Source: Symbiodinium natans
Lineage: Eukaryota > Sar > Dinophyceae > Suessiales > Symbiodiniaceae
Assembly (NCBI GenBank): GCA_905221605.1
Contig: CAJNDS010001001.1
Coordinates: 1,057,049-1,104,048 of the forward strand
Length of the DNA stretch: 47,000 bases
Direction of reading: 5' to 3'
A program made the position numbers and the translations under genes. Shown here piece by piece: positions 11,727-23,352 of the stretch; the stretch's first letter is position 1; each line of letters opens with the position of its first letter. A model generated the notes under the pieces. It saw only the letters and a program-made list of their open reading frames with translations. It made no database searches and was not told the origin of the DNA.

Positions 11727-12685
11727 CTTATCGGGGGGACTCCTGGGTTTCTGGGCTCGATGATTCTGGACTCTGGAGACTGGCTGCTGCACGGACCCAG
11801 GTCTCCAAACTGTGATCCCTTGCTCCTAAACCCTAAACCCTAAACCCTAAACCCTAAACCCTGATGTTGCCTCCCGCCCATATGACTGTATGACGCACTG
11901 CAGGGACTACTACGCTTCCTGGGCTTAGGGGTTGGGATTTAGGGTTTAGGATCTAGGGCTTAGGGTTTAGGATTTAGGGTTTAGGATTTAGGGTAAAGGA
12001 TTTAGGGTTCATATTCGTTTCCTCCTCAGAAGCCTGCCACGACTTCCAACATGTTTGTCCATGCCCCGGCGCCTTTGCAACCAGGGCTTTAAGGTCTCGA
12101 ACACCATGAAGCCTCGGCTGGACAGAGGGGGGGGGGGGTAGGGTTTAGGGTTTCGGGTTTCGGGCTTCGGCCTTCGGGTTTAGGGGCCAGTTCCTGAGCC
12201 CTCCCTCCCTCCCTCCCCCTTAAACCCTAAACCCTAAACCCTCTCCCTCCTTCCCTCTCTGGACTCCCCCCTCGTCCTTGCACGCAAGTGCGGCTGTCAG
12301 ACGCCGTCACCCTGAGGGCCAAGACCTGAAACTGTACAACCCCAAAACCCTAAACCCAAAACCTTAAACCCAAACTGTACAACCCCAAAACCCTAAACCC
12401 TAAACCCTAAACCCAAAACCTTAAACTTTTTGTACAGCTGAACCCTGAAGCCTGAAGCCAAAAGAGAATCAACTCAGCGGTGAAGACTCTGGGCTCGTCC
12501 CAGCCCCAGCTAAAGGCAAAGGGCTTAGGGTTTCGGGGTCTATAGGGGTTTAGGGTTTAGGGTTTAGGGCTTAGGGTTTAGGGGTCTATAGGGGATAAGG
12601 GTAGGATTTCGGGCTGGGTGAAGGGTTTGGGCATTCCCGAGTCCTCTGCAGACATGAAAGGGCTCCGCAAGGCCACGTGCACAAG

Positions 12686-12730
12686 GGTTTAGGGTTTAGG
12701 GTTTAGGGTTTAGGGTTTAGGGTTTAGGGC
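12686..12730. repeat. Interstitial telomere array (TTTAGGG)
   Basis: Six perfect units. Confidence 0.95.
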
Positions 12731-13048
12731 TACAACCCTCCTCCGACTGCACTCTCAATCCCAAATCCCACCTTACCATGTCATCGAGCGGCTGGTTCCC
12801 GCATGGGGCACGATTCCCAGCCTCCGTCATGACGCGAAGAAAGGAAGGAACTGTACTTTTGGACGGTCTAGGGTTTAGGGTTTAGGGTCTTATAGGAATT
12901 TGAAGGGCATGTCCCTTGCTTATACCTTGGTTATTGTAGGGGGTCCAGACCGCGCAGCTTGGGAAACGCCCTAGGCCCGATTGATATTCAAGATCTGCCG
13001 TGGGCAGTTCTCTACAACACGAGACCGAAGGGTCTCCTATGCCAAAAG

Positions 13049-13159
13049 CTTGGTAGCCCAGAAGCCATATTAAAATAAGGGCACCCTTTTTGGGGTTGGC
13101 TACCTTATAAGGGAACCCAAAACCAAAAGAAGGGAAAAGGATACCACTGGGCTACCAAG
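13049..13159. mobile_element. Family A introner-like element outside a recognised gene, TSD AAAG
   Basis: 111 bp beginning CTTGGTAGCCCAG and ending CTGGGCTACCAAG, a 13-bp perfect inverted repeat. It is flanked by AAAG on both sides (13045-13048 and 13160-13163). The inside (GGGCACCCTTTTTGGGGTTGGC and so on) matches the 34296-34406 copy. The duplication gives no GT, GC or GA donor on either strand, so this copy is probably not a working intron. Confidence 0.8.
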
Positions 13160-14142
13160 AAAGGCCCCAAGACTGCTTGGGTGGCCCAGGTGCAGAGTAG
13201 GCCGCAAGCCGCGGTACAGCCCGAGGACGCCTGCGACTTTACACCCTAAACCCCCTCCCTTTCTTAACCGAAAACCTAAAACCTCCCTAAACCTCCTAAA
13301 CCCTCTAAACGCCCTAAAGCCCCTTACACCCCAGTAGGGGGGGGGGGGCGGGTGGCAAGGTGCGGAACTCATAGCTAGATTCCAATTGGTTCTCTAAAGG
13401 GTTCTATGAGGATGGGGGCCCAGAAGAGTTACTCCCCCAGTCAAAAGGGACTGGTGTCTTAGATGTCGGGAGGTGCACCCTAAACCCTCAAGGCCCTAAA
13501 CCCTAAACCCTAAACCCTACACCCTAAACCCTAAACCCTAAACCCTAAAGGGGGGCTGCGAATGAGGTGCTGTGATGATGGGAAGCGAGAACCTAACCGG
13601 GAGCCCAAAGGAAGCATGTACATGCTTCTGATGGCTCGAAAAGGGGAAAGCTGGACCTTCCGCGATAGGGTTTAGGGTTTAGGGCTAGGGTTTAGGGTTT
13701 AGGGTTTAGGGTTCAGGGTTTAGGGTTTAGGGTTTGGGGGTTTGGCATGGGCCATGCCCTTCGGCCCGGCCACATCCTGTGGCGTAGCGCACACAAACAA
13801 GTTTCAGCTGCAAGACAGCACTGCACGGTTTTTTTTCGGCCGAAACGTCCGCGACCCACTTGCAGCTTCGGTGGGTCCGCATGTGAGGAAAAGACACTAA
13901 AAGTGAAGCCCCAACCCCCCAAACAAGCCCCCTGTACTGCAAGACTTGCCGAAGTACTTCTGCTGCTCCGAACCCTAAACCCTAAACCCTAGACCCTAAA
14001 GACTAAACCCTAAACCCTAGATCTCTTAACTGAGGGTGCCAAGGTTGAAAGCAAGCATTCTGCATGCATTCTTGGTCTGTGCACCTGGGCGTTGCCAGGA
14101 GCCCTGGGAACAGTTTGACAATCTTTGGCCAAGAGCGCGCCT

Positions 14143-14254
14143 GTGCAGGAGTTGAGGCCTTCAACACCAAGCGTGAACCGAGGGAGTTGAGTGTTTGAGT
14201 GCAGGAGTTGAGGCCTTCAACACGAAACATGAACCGAGGGAGTTGAGAGTTTCA
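14143..14254. repeat. Tandem duplication, 56-bp unit
   Basis: GTGCAGGAGTTGAGGCCTTC through GAACCGAGGGAGTTGAG occurs twice (14143 and 14199) with four or so differences. Period 56 is not a multiple of three, so it does not support a coding repeat. Confidence 0.7.
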
Positions 14255-17200
14255 GGGTTTAGGGTTTGGGGTTTGGGGGTTTAGTTGCGGCTGATGAGGA
14301 TCCTGGCTTTCGGCGTACCATCCAGTGACCTGGTGAACCATAAACCCTAAACCCCTAAACCTAAACGATGAACCCTAAACCCAGCAGAGATAAGCCCCTC
14401 TCCAAATGCCGCGCATGCTCTCGCGCGTGCGAATTAATATCTACGCAAATCCTCATCTGGTCGATGCCTGCCTGCTCTGAGCAAAGGCCCCGTTTTAGGG
14501 TTTGGGGTTTAGGGTTTAGGGTTTAGGGTTTAGGCTTTAGGGTGAAAGGGAAGGATCACATATGGAACACGCCTCCTTGACATCGGTACCCTGTTTGCAA
14601 TGGCCTAGATTTCAAGAACCTCTCTCCATTTGCCTACAAAACTCCCTAACCCTCAACCCCGCAGCAATGGTATGTACCAAACATGAGGGTACCCTTGCAT
14701 GTATGTATATTCATATATGTATGTGTATACACTCCAAAGTACAAGTAGCATGTTCCTTGTTATAGGAACCCCCCCCCCAAAAAAAAAAAAAAAGAGGGCA
14801 CAACCCTATTTTCGGAAACCCCACAACATATGGAGGCCCCTAAACCCTCAAACCTGATAGTTGGCCCCTGAATCGCTCTCTATATGCAGGTTTAGGGTTT
14901 ACCTGAAGGCTCTACCCTCCCACACCTAACCCTAAACCACAGGGGGTTAAGGTTTTGGGCCTCCCCACACCACACAGAGTTTTGGAACAAAATTTAGGAC
15001 TTCCCCACACCTATCCCTTCAAAAAACCTGAGCCCTAAACCCTCAACCAACCCCTCTCCTCTTGAATCCTCCTAAGCCCGGAACCCCTAAACTCTCAAAC
15101 CCTGAGTAATGAAATTAACATTTGCTACCCCCCCCCCCCCCCCCCCCTCCCAAAAACAAAAAACAAATGAACAAACAAAAACAAAAGAAATATATATATA
15201 TATAACACACACAAAGCACTGAGCCCTAAACCCAAAAACCCAAACCCCCTTCCACGCCTCCGCCTCGACCCTCTGTCTCAAACCTGTCAGGTAGGGGCAT
15301 TTGGAGTGTCGGAGCTCAGGACATCCAGGGATCATGTCGGACCTGGAACCCTCAGCGTGAAAAGTCACCTTGTACAGTTGGGGGGTATTAACAGGGTCCA
15401 TGAAACCTTAACTTAGGGTTAAATAGCGGGCCCAAAAAAATTAAAAAAATTATCGCCCTCAACCCATGAGCCATAAACCCTTATTACTTGTAGGGATCTA
15501 AGTTTAAGGGTTCCTTCTCAGTATAATTGTATACGGGGTGGTGCTGTTCAAGTACCACTTTGCGGTGCTGCAGAAGTACCGGCAAAACTAGGCCTAAGCC
15601 CCTAATAAGCCCTACAATCTTATAAGTTTGGATTATATACGTGGCAGTGCTGCTGCAGTACTGCGGAATGGTGCAGAAGAAGTACCAACCTAGGACTATA
15701 GATAGTAGTCTAGAAGGCCGCAAGAGGGTTTTGAGCTTAGGAATGTGAAGGAGTAATGCAAACGAGCTGCTACTGTTGCAGTGAAATTTATAGGGTTTAT
15801 GAGGTTGTTCCCGAATCTGACTGCTCTGCGAAATAATTTAGGGTTTAAGTTTCTTCCCAAATATGACTGCTCTGCGAAATGATTTGGGGTTTAGGGTTGT
15901 CAGGGTTTAGGGTTTATGGTCTGGTTGAGGGATTTTAGGGTTAGGGTTTAGGGATTGCAGGGTTTCAGGTTGTTCCCAAACTGCTCTGCGAAATGATTTA
16001 AGGTTTAGGATTTAGGGTTTGAAGTTTAAGGCTGCAGAGATCGGGGGGCTTAACTGTCTACTTCTGGAGGGCTGCGGGCGGCGGGGGGGGGGGGGGGTTG
16101 AAGTTTAAGGCTGCAGAGATCTGGGAACCTTAACTGTTCGCTTCCGGAAGGCTGGGGGGGGGGGGGATCTGGGGGCCTTAACTGTTTGCCTCTGGTTGGC
16201 TTGGGTCTGACGGGGGCTCAGGGGGGGGGTTTGGGAGCTTAGGGGGCTTAGGGGGTTTCGGGGGCGTCGAGGGCTTTAGGGTTTACGGCTGTTCCCAAAT
16301 CTGACTGCTCTGTTTCAGGGTTTAGGGTTTAGGGAGGGTTTATAAGGCTGTTCCCAATCTGACTGCTCTGCGAAATGATTTAGGGTTTAGGGCTTTATAA
16401 GGTTGTTCCCAAATCTGACTGCTCTGCGAGATGATTTAGGGTTTAGGGATGTCAGGGTTTAGGGTTTAGGGATTTTAGGGATGTTGGGGTTTACAGGGTT
16501 GTTCCCAAATCTAAGGTTTAGGGTTTAAGGTTTCGGGTTCTAGGGTTTAGGGAGTTTAGGGTTTGGTGGGCTTAGGGGGCTTTGGGGGCTTCGGGGGCTT
16601 TGGGGGCGTCCTGGGCTTTAGGGTTTAAGGTTGTTTCCAAATCTGACTGCTCTGCGAAATTATTTAGGCTTAGGGATTTCAGGGTTTCAGGTTTAGGGAT
16701 TTTCGGGTCGTTCCCAAGTCTGACTGTTCTGTGAGGAAATTTAAGGTTTGGGGATTTCAGGGTTTTGTAAGGCTGTTCCCAAATCTGACTGCCCTGCGAA
16801 ATGATTTCGGGTTTAAGTTTCTTCCCAAATCTGACTGCTCTGCAAAATGATTTAGGGTTTAGGGATGTCAGGGTTTAGGGTTTAGGGTTAGGGTTTAAAG
16901 TCGTTCCAAAACTGCTCTGCGAAATGATTTAAGGTTAAAGTATTTTAGGGTTTAGGGTTTAGAGTTTGAAGGTTGACTGTTTGCTTCTGGAGGGCTGGGG
17001 GGGGGGGTTGGGGTTGAAGTGTAAGGCTGCAAAGATCTGGGGGCCTCAACTGTTCGCTTCCGGAGGGCTAGGGGGGTGGGGGTTTGAAGTTTAAAGCTGC
17101 AGAGATCTGAGGGCCTTAGCTGTTTGCTTCTGGGGGCTGGTCACGGGGGGGGGAGTTGAAGTTTAAGGCTGCAGAGATCTGGGGGCCTTAACTGTTTGCT

Positions 17201-17269
17201 TCCGGAAGGCTGGGGGGTCAAACAAGCCCAAAGAAGGGACACCAAAATAGAGGCCGAGCTTTGCTTGTC

Positions 17270-17535
17270 CGACAAGGCCTAAAAGAAAGCGCAGCCCCCC
17301 CTCATTTGCAAACGCAATGCACGCATCATGGGTTTGGCAAACTTGCGGCTTAAAAAAAGCGGGGGGGGGGTTCGGGCGGGGGGGTGCAGCCCCCCCACTT
17401 GCAAGCACAATGCTCGCATCACGTGGGTTCATATGCTTTGAAGCAAACTAGACCGGCTTGAAAAACAAGCGGGGGGGTTGGGGGCAACCCCCCCCCCACT
17501 TGCAAACACAATGCTCGCATCATGGGTTGGGGGGG
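17270..17535. repeat. Three tandem units ending in G/C runs
   Basis: Each has CCCCCCACTTGCAAACACAA, TGCTCGCATCATGGGTT and a following AAGCGGGGGGG run (17290, 17389, 17488). The open frame at 17163-17432 is a product of these units. Confidence 0.65.
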
Positions 17536-17624
17536 GGGGGGCCATCCTTGGCATTTTCCAGCGGTTTAGGTTTGGGTTTAGGGTGAACGGTTTAGGGTTC
17601 CGGGTTTAGGTTTTAGATTCCCAT

Positions 17625-17795
17625 GGTTCTGCTGGTGGCCTCTGCCCGTGGTCGTCCCGGGTCCGTCCCTGGGGGAGGGGCTTTTTTTGGTTCCGTAGTC
17701 GCGGGGGCTTTCGCTTTTTGTTCCGTAACCGCCCCGGCCCGCTCACTCACTGCACTGCTGGTGGCCTCTGCCCGTGGTCCTCGTTGGGTCCCTGG
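17625..17795. repeat. Direct duplication inside the satellite interruption
   Basis: CTGGTGGCCTCTGCCCGTGG followed by TC occurs at about 17630 and 17757, each followed by related GGGTCC(C) and poly-T text. The overlapping open frames here (17613-17963, 17774-18223) lack recognisable domains and are not called genes. Confidence 0.5.
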
Positions 17796-18644
17796 GGCGC
17801 GTTTGTTTTTTGCCGTTGCATAGCCTTCCTCCCCTCCCGGTCCCAGTCCCGGGTACGTCCCGATGCGACATAGCAAAAGAAAATACGGGTGGCAGTTCAG
17901 CCAAAAAAACGCGCCGCCATAAGGTACCTCTAATTTCGGAAACCACTGAAAAAAGGGCCTCAATAGTTAGAATAGGGTTTTTGGGGGGTGATCACAGTAG
18001 AATTTCAGAGGGACTAGAAGGGAAGACTCTTAGTAATTTATTCCGACCCCAAAACCACCAGGCTACAGAGCTGAACATAATCATTTTGTTTTCGCCGGCG
18101 CGCATTCACCGTTCAGCTTTTGACACCCAAGGAGGGTTTGACGGGGGCTCAGGGGGCGGTTTGAGAGCTTCGCGGGCTGAGGGCGCTGGGGGGGGGGGGG
18201 GCTTAGGGGGCTTCGGGGCTTAAAGTTGTTCCCAAACCTGACTGCTCTGCAAATTGATTTACGGTTAGGGATTTCAGGGTTTACGGTGTAGGGATTTTAG
18301 GGCTTATAAGTAATCGGACTGCTCTGCGAAATGATTTAGGGTTTAGGGATTCTAGGGTTTAGGCCCAAAAAGCAAGGATGCTAGTTAAGCACGCTCGGTC
18401 CCCAAAAAGCGGTGCTAGTTAAACATGGAACAGTGGTCTGCTTCAGTGAGTGAGTTAACTTTTTAAACCCCAGGCTTAGACTTGTGCTCGACAGGAACCT
18501 TGAAGAGCTGCTCTATTGTTTTAAAGCCTTGCAACCCCAACGTTTCTCCAAATCGAATCGGTCCCTGAAAAAGCACTTTTTCCCTCTGCGAGACCTGCTT
18601 TTTCAGAGACCGTTTCAAAAGTTAGGCGAACCGGGCTTTGTCAA

Positions 18645-19432
18645 CCCCAACATCACTCCAAATCAAAACGGTCCCTGAAAAAACACTTTTCGCTCAGTGA
18701 AAAATGCAAAATAAGGGTTCGTTTCGAGTTAAGAGGAATTCGGAGTGCGAGGATTCGAGGGCTGATTTCAAACAGTACAGCCCATGAAACCTAATCATCC
18801 GCACGATTGTCCTGTTTACACTTTTCTATAGGCGAAAATTGCAAAAACAATAACCGAATGGAATATGGAAGCGGTTCATGTTTCGCCCTCCACGCAATTG
18901 TCTGGGTAGAACCGGTTTGGGACAAGTCGGCGTTGGACAGTTGAGAAAAGGACCCCCAGACAAAAAGCAATGTCCCCAGACATTGCGAATTGTCTAGGGG
19001 GAACCGGTTTTACAGAGACAGTTATAAGGGGAAATCGGCCTTACACCAAGACCGTCTTCCCGAAAGCCGATTTTAACATTACAATTGTCTGGGTAAAACC
19101 GGTTCTCCCTAGATAATTCGTAATGTCTGGGCACCTTGTGAATTGTCTAGGGGGATTTCTGCGAACTGTCCCGCGGCCTTTTTTTCGAACCGCGGCTGCT
19201 CCGGATTTGTCTTCCATTCGGGCATTGTTTTTGCAATTTTCGCCTATAGGAAAGTGTAAACAGGACGCTCGTTCGGACGACTAGGTGCGTGGACTATATG
19301 TACTGTTTGAAATAAACCCTCGAATCCTCGCACCTCGACTTCCTGTTAACTCGAAACGAACCCTTTCATGCACTTTTCACTGAGCGAAAAGCGCTTTTTC
19401 AGGGACCGTTTTGATTTGGAGTGATGTTGGGG
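18645..19432. mobile_element. 788-bp inverted-repeat element, non-autonomous DNA transposon candidate
   Basis: Arms of about 220 bp: left from CCCCAACATCACTCC to about 18868, right from about 19213 to GGAGTGATGTTGGGG. They share GGTCCCTGAAAAA / TTTTTCAGGGACC, TTTTCACTGAGCG, CGAATCCTCGCAC and GCGAAAATTGCAAAAACAAT. The centre carries repeated motifs AATTGTCTGGGTAAAACCGG and AATTGTCTAGGGGGAACCGG in both orientations. No open frame of note. A worn third copy of the arm end lies at 18535-18640. No clear target duplication. Confidence 0.7.
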
Positions 19433-19838
19433 ATCAGGGTTTAGGGCTTAGGTTTAGGGCTTAAGGCTTAGGGCTTAGGGTTTGGGGCTCAGGGCTTCTT
19501 AGGGTTTAGGGTTTAGGGCTTCTTAGGGCCCTTCTTAAGGTTTAGGGCTTAGGGTCTAGGGTTTAGGGCTTGTTTTTTTTAGGCTTCAGGGTTCTCAGGG
19601 TCTGAGGGTTTAGGGCTTCTTAGGGTTTAGGGTTTAGGGCTTCTTAGGGCTTCTTAGGGTTTAGGGTTTAGGGTTTAGGGTTTAGGGTTTAGGGCTTCTT
19701 AGGATTTAGGGTTTACGGCTTGTTAGGGTTTAGGGCTTAGGGTTTCTTAGGGTTTAGTGTTTAGGGCTTAGGGTTTGTTAGGGTTTAGGGTTTTCAAGGT
19801 TTAGGATTTCTGAGGGTGCAGGCTATAGGGCTTAGGGA
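19432..19838. repeat. Degenerate telomere-like block, G strand
   Basis: TTTAGGG units mixed with the variant GGGCTTCTTAGGG. Pairs in inverse with 20760-21230 (CCCTAAGAAGCCC). No coding frame of note. Confidence 0.85.
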
Positions 19839-20290
19839 CCCTAAACCCTAAACCCCAAACCCCAAACCCCAAACCCTAAACCCTAAACCCTAAACCCTAA
19901 ACCCTAAACCCTAAACCAGCAACCAACCCTAGACCCTAAAGCCTAAGAAGCCTGAGGGTTCAGAGGCGGGGTTTAGGGTTTGTAGTTTGGGGTTTAGGGT
20001 TTAGGGTTTCAAGGTTTAGGGTTAAGGTCCGGGCAGAAAGGGCAGCAGTCGAGTCCCTTGTGAAAAAGGGTTTACGGTGCAGGGTTGAGGTTTTAGGGTT
20101 TGGGTTTAGGATTTTGGCTCTAAGGTTTGGGGTCGGGGGTTTAGGGTTGAGGGCTGGGGTGTTGGGTTTTGGGGTTGAGGGTTCAATGTTGGGGTTTGGG
20201 GTTTCCGGTTTAAGTTTTAGGGTTGAGGGTCGATGTTTGGAGTTCACCTTCAGAGCTGGGGCTTAGGGTTGCAAGTTTAAGTTTTGGGGT
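19839..20290. repeat. Telomere-like block that switches strand twice
   Basis: CCCTAAA/CCCCAAA units 19839-19917, then TTTAGGG/TTTGGGG-rich text 19960-20290. The minus-strand open frame 19960-20247 is only repeat translation (NPKP-type residues). Confidence 0.8.
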
Positions 20291-20359
20291 TGAAATGAAT
20301 CCTTAATTGGGGGTCATATACCCGAGGAAGTCCACTCAGGGTGGGTTGCTATTACGGCG

Positions 20360-20575
20360 ACTCTTACTCTTACTATTTCGATTACTATTTCTATTATTGC
20401 TACTATTACCTTTACTCTTCTTGTTCTTGTTACGATTACGATTACTATTACGGCATTAGTAGCAGTAATTGTAGTTGTAACGGTAATAATAGTAGTAACA
20501 ATAGTGAAATCATATTGATAATCGCATTAGAAGTAGTTATGGTGCTGGTAATAGCAATAGTGGAAAACTGCAAAA
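20360..20575. repeat. Degenerate trinucleotide repeat (TTA/TAC type)
   Basis: TTACTCTTACTATTTCGATT-like text, later TAGTAGTAACAATAG. The open frame 20341-20727 through it gives mostly Tyr, Ser and Asn and is not a believable protein. Confidence 0.75.
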
Positions 20576-20759
20576 ATGAGCGAGTCGGGACAGGCAGGTT
20601 GTGGGGGAAGGGGTCGCTTAGCAAAATTTTTGTGGAATCACTTGGCACGTTTTTTGTGCTTGCGCAGGGCGTGCGCTCCCCCCCCCCCCCCTGCCCCCCC
20701 TCTTGTCCACGGCAATCTAAACCCTAAACCCCTAAACCGTGGGCGCCGTTGGGGTTGAG

Positions 20760-21232
20760 GAGGTCTTCAGGGTTTGGGGTCTAAAACCCTAAAAACCCTA
20801 AGCCCTAAACCCTAAAACACCCTAAGAAGCCCTAAACCCTGAACCCTAAGAAGCCCCAAACCGACCCTAAACCCAATCCCTAACCCCTAGACCCGTGCTT
20901 CACTCTGGAGGACGACTCGTCCCGCAAGCGATTCCAGATGAAGAAAAAAAGCCCAAAACCCTGAGAAACACCAAAACCCTAACAAACCCAAACCCTCAAA
21001 ACCCTATGCCCTAATCCCTAAAAACGCCCTATGCCGCGCCCGAAACCCCAAACCCTAAGAAGCCCTAAGAAGCCCTAAGAAGCCCTAAGCCCAAAACCCT
21101 AAGCCCTAAGAAGCCAAAAGCCCTAAACCGTGCGCCCTAAACGCTAAGAAGCCCTAAACCCTAAGAGCCCGAAACCCTGAGCACCCTAAACCCTAAGAAA
21201 CCCTAAGAAACCCTAAACCCTAAGAAGTTCGA
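20760..21232. repeat. Degenerate telomere-like block, C strand
   Basis: CCCTAAA and CCCTAAGAAG units, the inverse of the 19432-19838 block. It ends at GTTCGACC. Confidence 0.85.
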
Positions 21233-21659
21233 CCAAATTGTAAGCGCTCTTCATGAGTTTCTAAGGGTGGTTTTTCTGCCAAAGAGACTGTTTTTTGCAT
21301 TCTTTTCAATGTTGAAAACTACAGACCGCATTTTTGATCTTGAAAGGTAGATCTGGCTCAATCAAGCAAACACCAGAGGCGAAATTTACCAGGTGCTCTC
21401 ACTTTCTCGGGCCTGCTTTGTTTTGTTTGACAATCAAGCCCGGAAGTGTAACCAGTTTTGCACTTTCGGCTAGCCGAAAATTACGGAAAAGTATGCCGGT
21501 TTTCAGCCTTGGGCTTGCTTGCGACCATTGTAAGCAAAGATCGGCCTCTGTTTGGACGGGGCCTGTATGCATGCCTTGTTGGACAAGCAATTTCAATACT
21601 CGGCCTTAAATTTTGTGGGGTCCACTGTCATTTACATATACGTATTAACTATTGAAATA

Positions 21660-22229
21660 TTACCTATTTTTGCACTTTTGGATGGGTGAAAATTGCAAAA
21701 ATGAGGTCCGTTTCCAGTCTCAGGCCTGGTGCCCCTTTTGGTGTCCCTGACTAAGTAGAAAAACACTTATTTTGGCACTTTGGGATGGGTGAAAAATGCA
21801 AAAATGAGGTCCGTTTCCAGTCTCAGGCCCGGCGTCTCTTCAGCCTCCGGCCTGCTCCCCTGTATTTTGGCTCATGGATGGGTGAAAATTGCAAAAAAAA
21901 ATTCCGTTTGTGGTTTATTACTATCAAAATACCTGTTTTTATAGTTTTGGATGGGTGAAAATTGCAAAAATGAGGTCCGTTTCCAGTCTCAGGCCTGGTG
22001 CCCCTTTTGGTGTCCCTGGTTAAAGTTAAGTAGAATAAAATTTACCGATTTTGACACTTATGGATGGGAGAAACTTGAAAATGAGGTCCGTTTCCAGTCT
22101 TAGGCCTGGCGCCCTTCAGCCTCCGGCCTGGCTCCCTGTATTTTGGCGTCCCTGATTAGGTATAAAAATATTATTTTTATACTTTTGGATGGGTGAAAAT
22201 TGCAAAAATGAGGTCCGTTTCCAGTCTAA
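21660..22229. repeat. Tandem repeat, about six units of 75-110 bp
   Basis: Units begin near GGATGGGTGAAAATTGCAAA (21680, 21785, 21873, 21948, 22062, 22187) and most continue with ATGAGGTCCGTTTCCAGTCT and CAGGCCTGGTGCC. Units vary in length through AT-rich linkers. The core GAAAATTGCAAAAA also occurs in the arms of the 18645-19432 element, which hints at shared ancestry. No gene. Confidence 0.75.
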
Positions 22230-22538
22230 TATAATATAACTATAACATAATATGATATACTATAATATAATATAACTATATATAAACAGATGTGTATATA
22301 CATATATACATATATACATATATACATATATACATATATACATATATACATATATACATATATACATATATACATATATACCTATATACATATATACATA
22401 TACATATATATATATATACATATATATACATACATATATATATACATATATATATACATATATACATATATACATTTATGCATATATGCATGTATACATA
22501 CATACATACATACATACATACATACATACATACATACA

Positions 22539-22572
<34 letters not shown>

Positions 22573-22692
22573 CATATATACACATATACATATATACACA
22601 TATACATATATACGTATATACATATATACATATATACATATATACATATATACATATATATGTATATATGTATGTATGTATGTATGTTAGTG
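22230..22692. repeat. AT-rich microsatellite (TATACA / TACA / ATAATA)
   Basis: ATAATATAACT units, then CATATATA blocks, then (CATA)n about 22496-22566, then CATATATA blocks again ending in (GTAT)n. Self-complementary, so it can fold. Many overlapping open frames (Tyr/Ile/His/Met only) are repeat products on both strands. Confidence 0.95.
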
Positions 22693-23352
22693 TTTTCCAT
22701 AAATCGGTTTGTTCGCTGCAACATTTGGAAACAACGTTTGGTTGCTTGGTTGCTTTATACCGGTTTGCTTCAGCAAAATGAAAAAATTAAAAAATTAACG
22801 CTATTTAACCCTAAGTTAAACCCAAACCCTAAACCCGAAACCCTAAACCCTAACTGCTTATAGGACTGGTGGATGGATGGGGAGGCAACACCGATAAACC
22901 CTAAATCCTCTAAACCCAGTCTCCCCCACAACGCAAGCAAAGCAACAAGAGCAAGCCTGATAAACCTTACGGACTCAGGGTGTTAGGGTTTCGAGCTCAG
23001 GGTTTAGGGATCGAAAACCCTATAAGCCCTAAACCTCACACGCCTCCATCAGCCTTCTCAACACTCCCCCACCCGAAAACCCCCAACACCTACAAGACCC
23101 CATAGAACCCAGCACCTCACACCCTATGGGTTGAGGGTTGAGGGTGTAGGCCCCTAAACAGATGCATGAAGACACCCGAAGTGCCCCAGAAACGCGGCCT
23201 TGAGCAACCATTTTGCCACTTCCCTTCTTGGGGCATCGGGGGATCTTATCTTCGGTATATTTCAGAGGGTTCACCTCTCAAATCTCGAATCCCAGAAGCC
23301 TTATGAACCCCATGCCTTGACTTTGTTCGGAAACCAGGGTTTAGGGTTTAGG

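Larger units (their letters stand above)
15760..18360. repeat. Complex satellite of two repeat types with telomere-like spacers
   Basis: Type J, GTTCCCAAATCTGACTGCTC then TGCGAAATGATTTAGGG, occurs about 14 times (15807-16930, 18228, 18309). Type K, GTTTAAGGCTGCAGAGATCT then GGGGGCCTTAACTGTTTGC, TTCCGGAAGGCTGGGGGG, occurs about seven times (16019-17215). Spacers are TTTAGGG variants. The array is interrupted at 17220-18200 by other repeats. Strong G-strand bias. No coding region recognised. Confidence 0.75.

Noticed and set aside
15760-16930. CRISPR-like look of regularly recurring short units
   Set aside because: Spacers are not unique but telomere-like, unit lengths vary, and the genome is eukaryotic.
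17613-18223. Overlapping open frames on both strands with Pro, Ala, Gly and Arg
   Set aside because: GC-rich duplicated text inside a satellite; both strands open, no motif.
20341-20758. Open frame of 128 residues rich in Tyr and Ser
   Set aside because: Follows a degenerate TTA/TAC trinucleotide repeat, then a C-run; not protein-like.
22260-22863. Overlapping open frames of 70-160 residues on both strands
   Set aside because: They translate a TACA/TATA microsatellite into Tyr, Ile, His and Met only; no coding signal.
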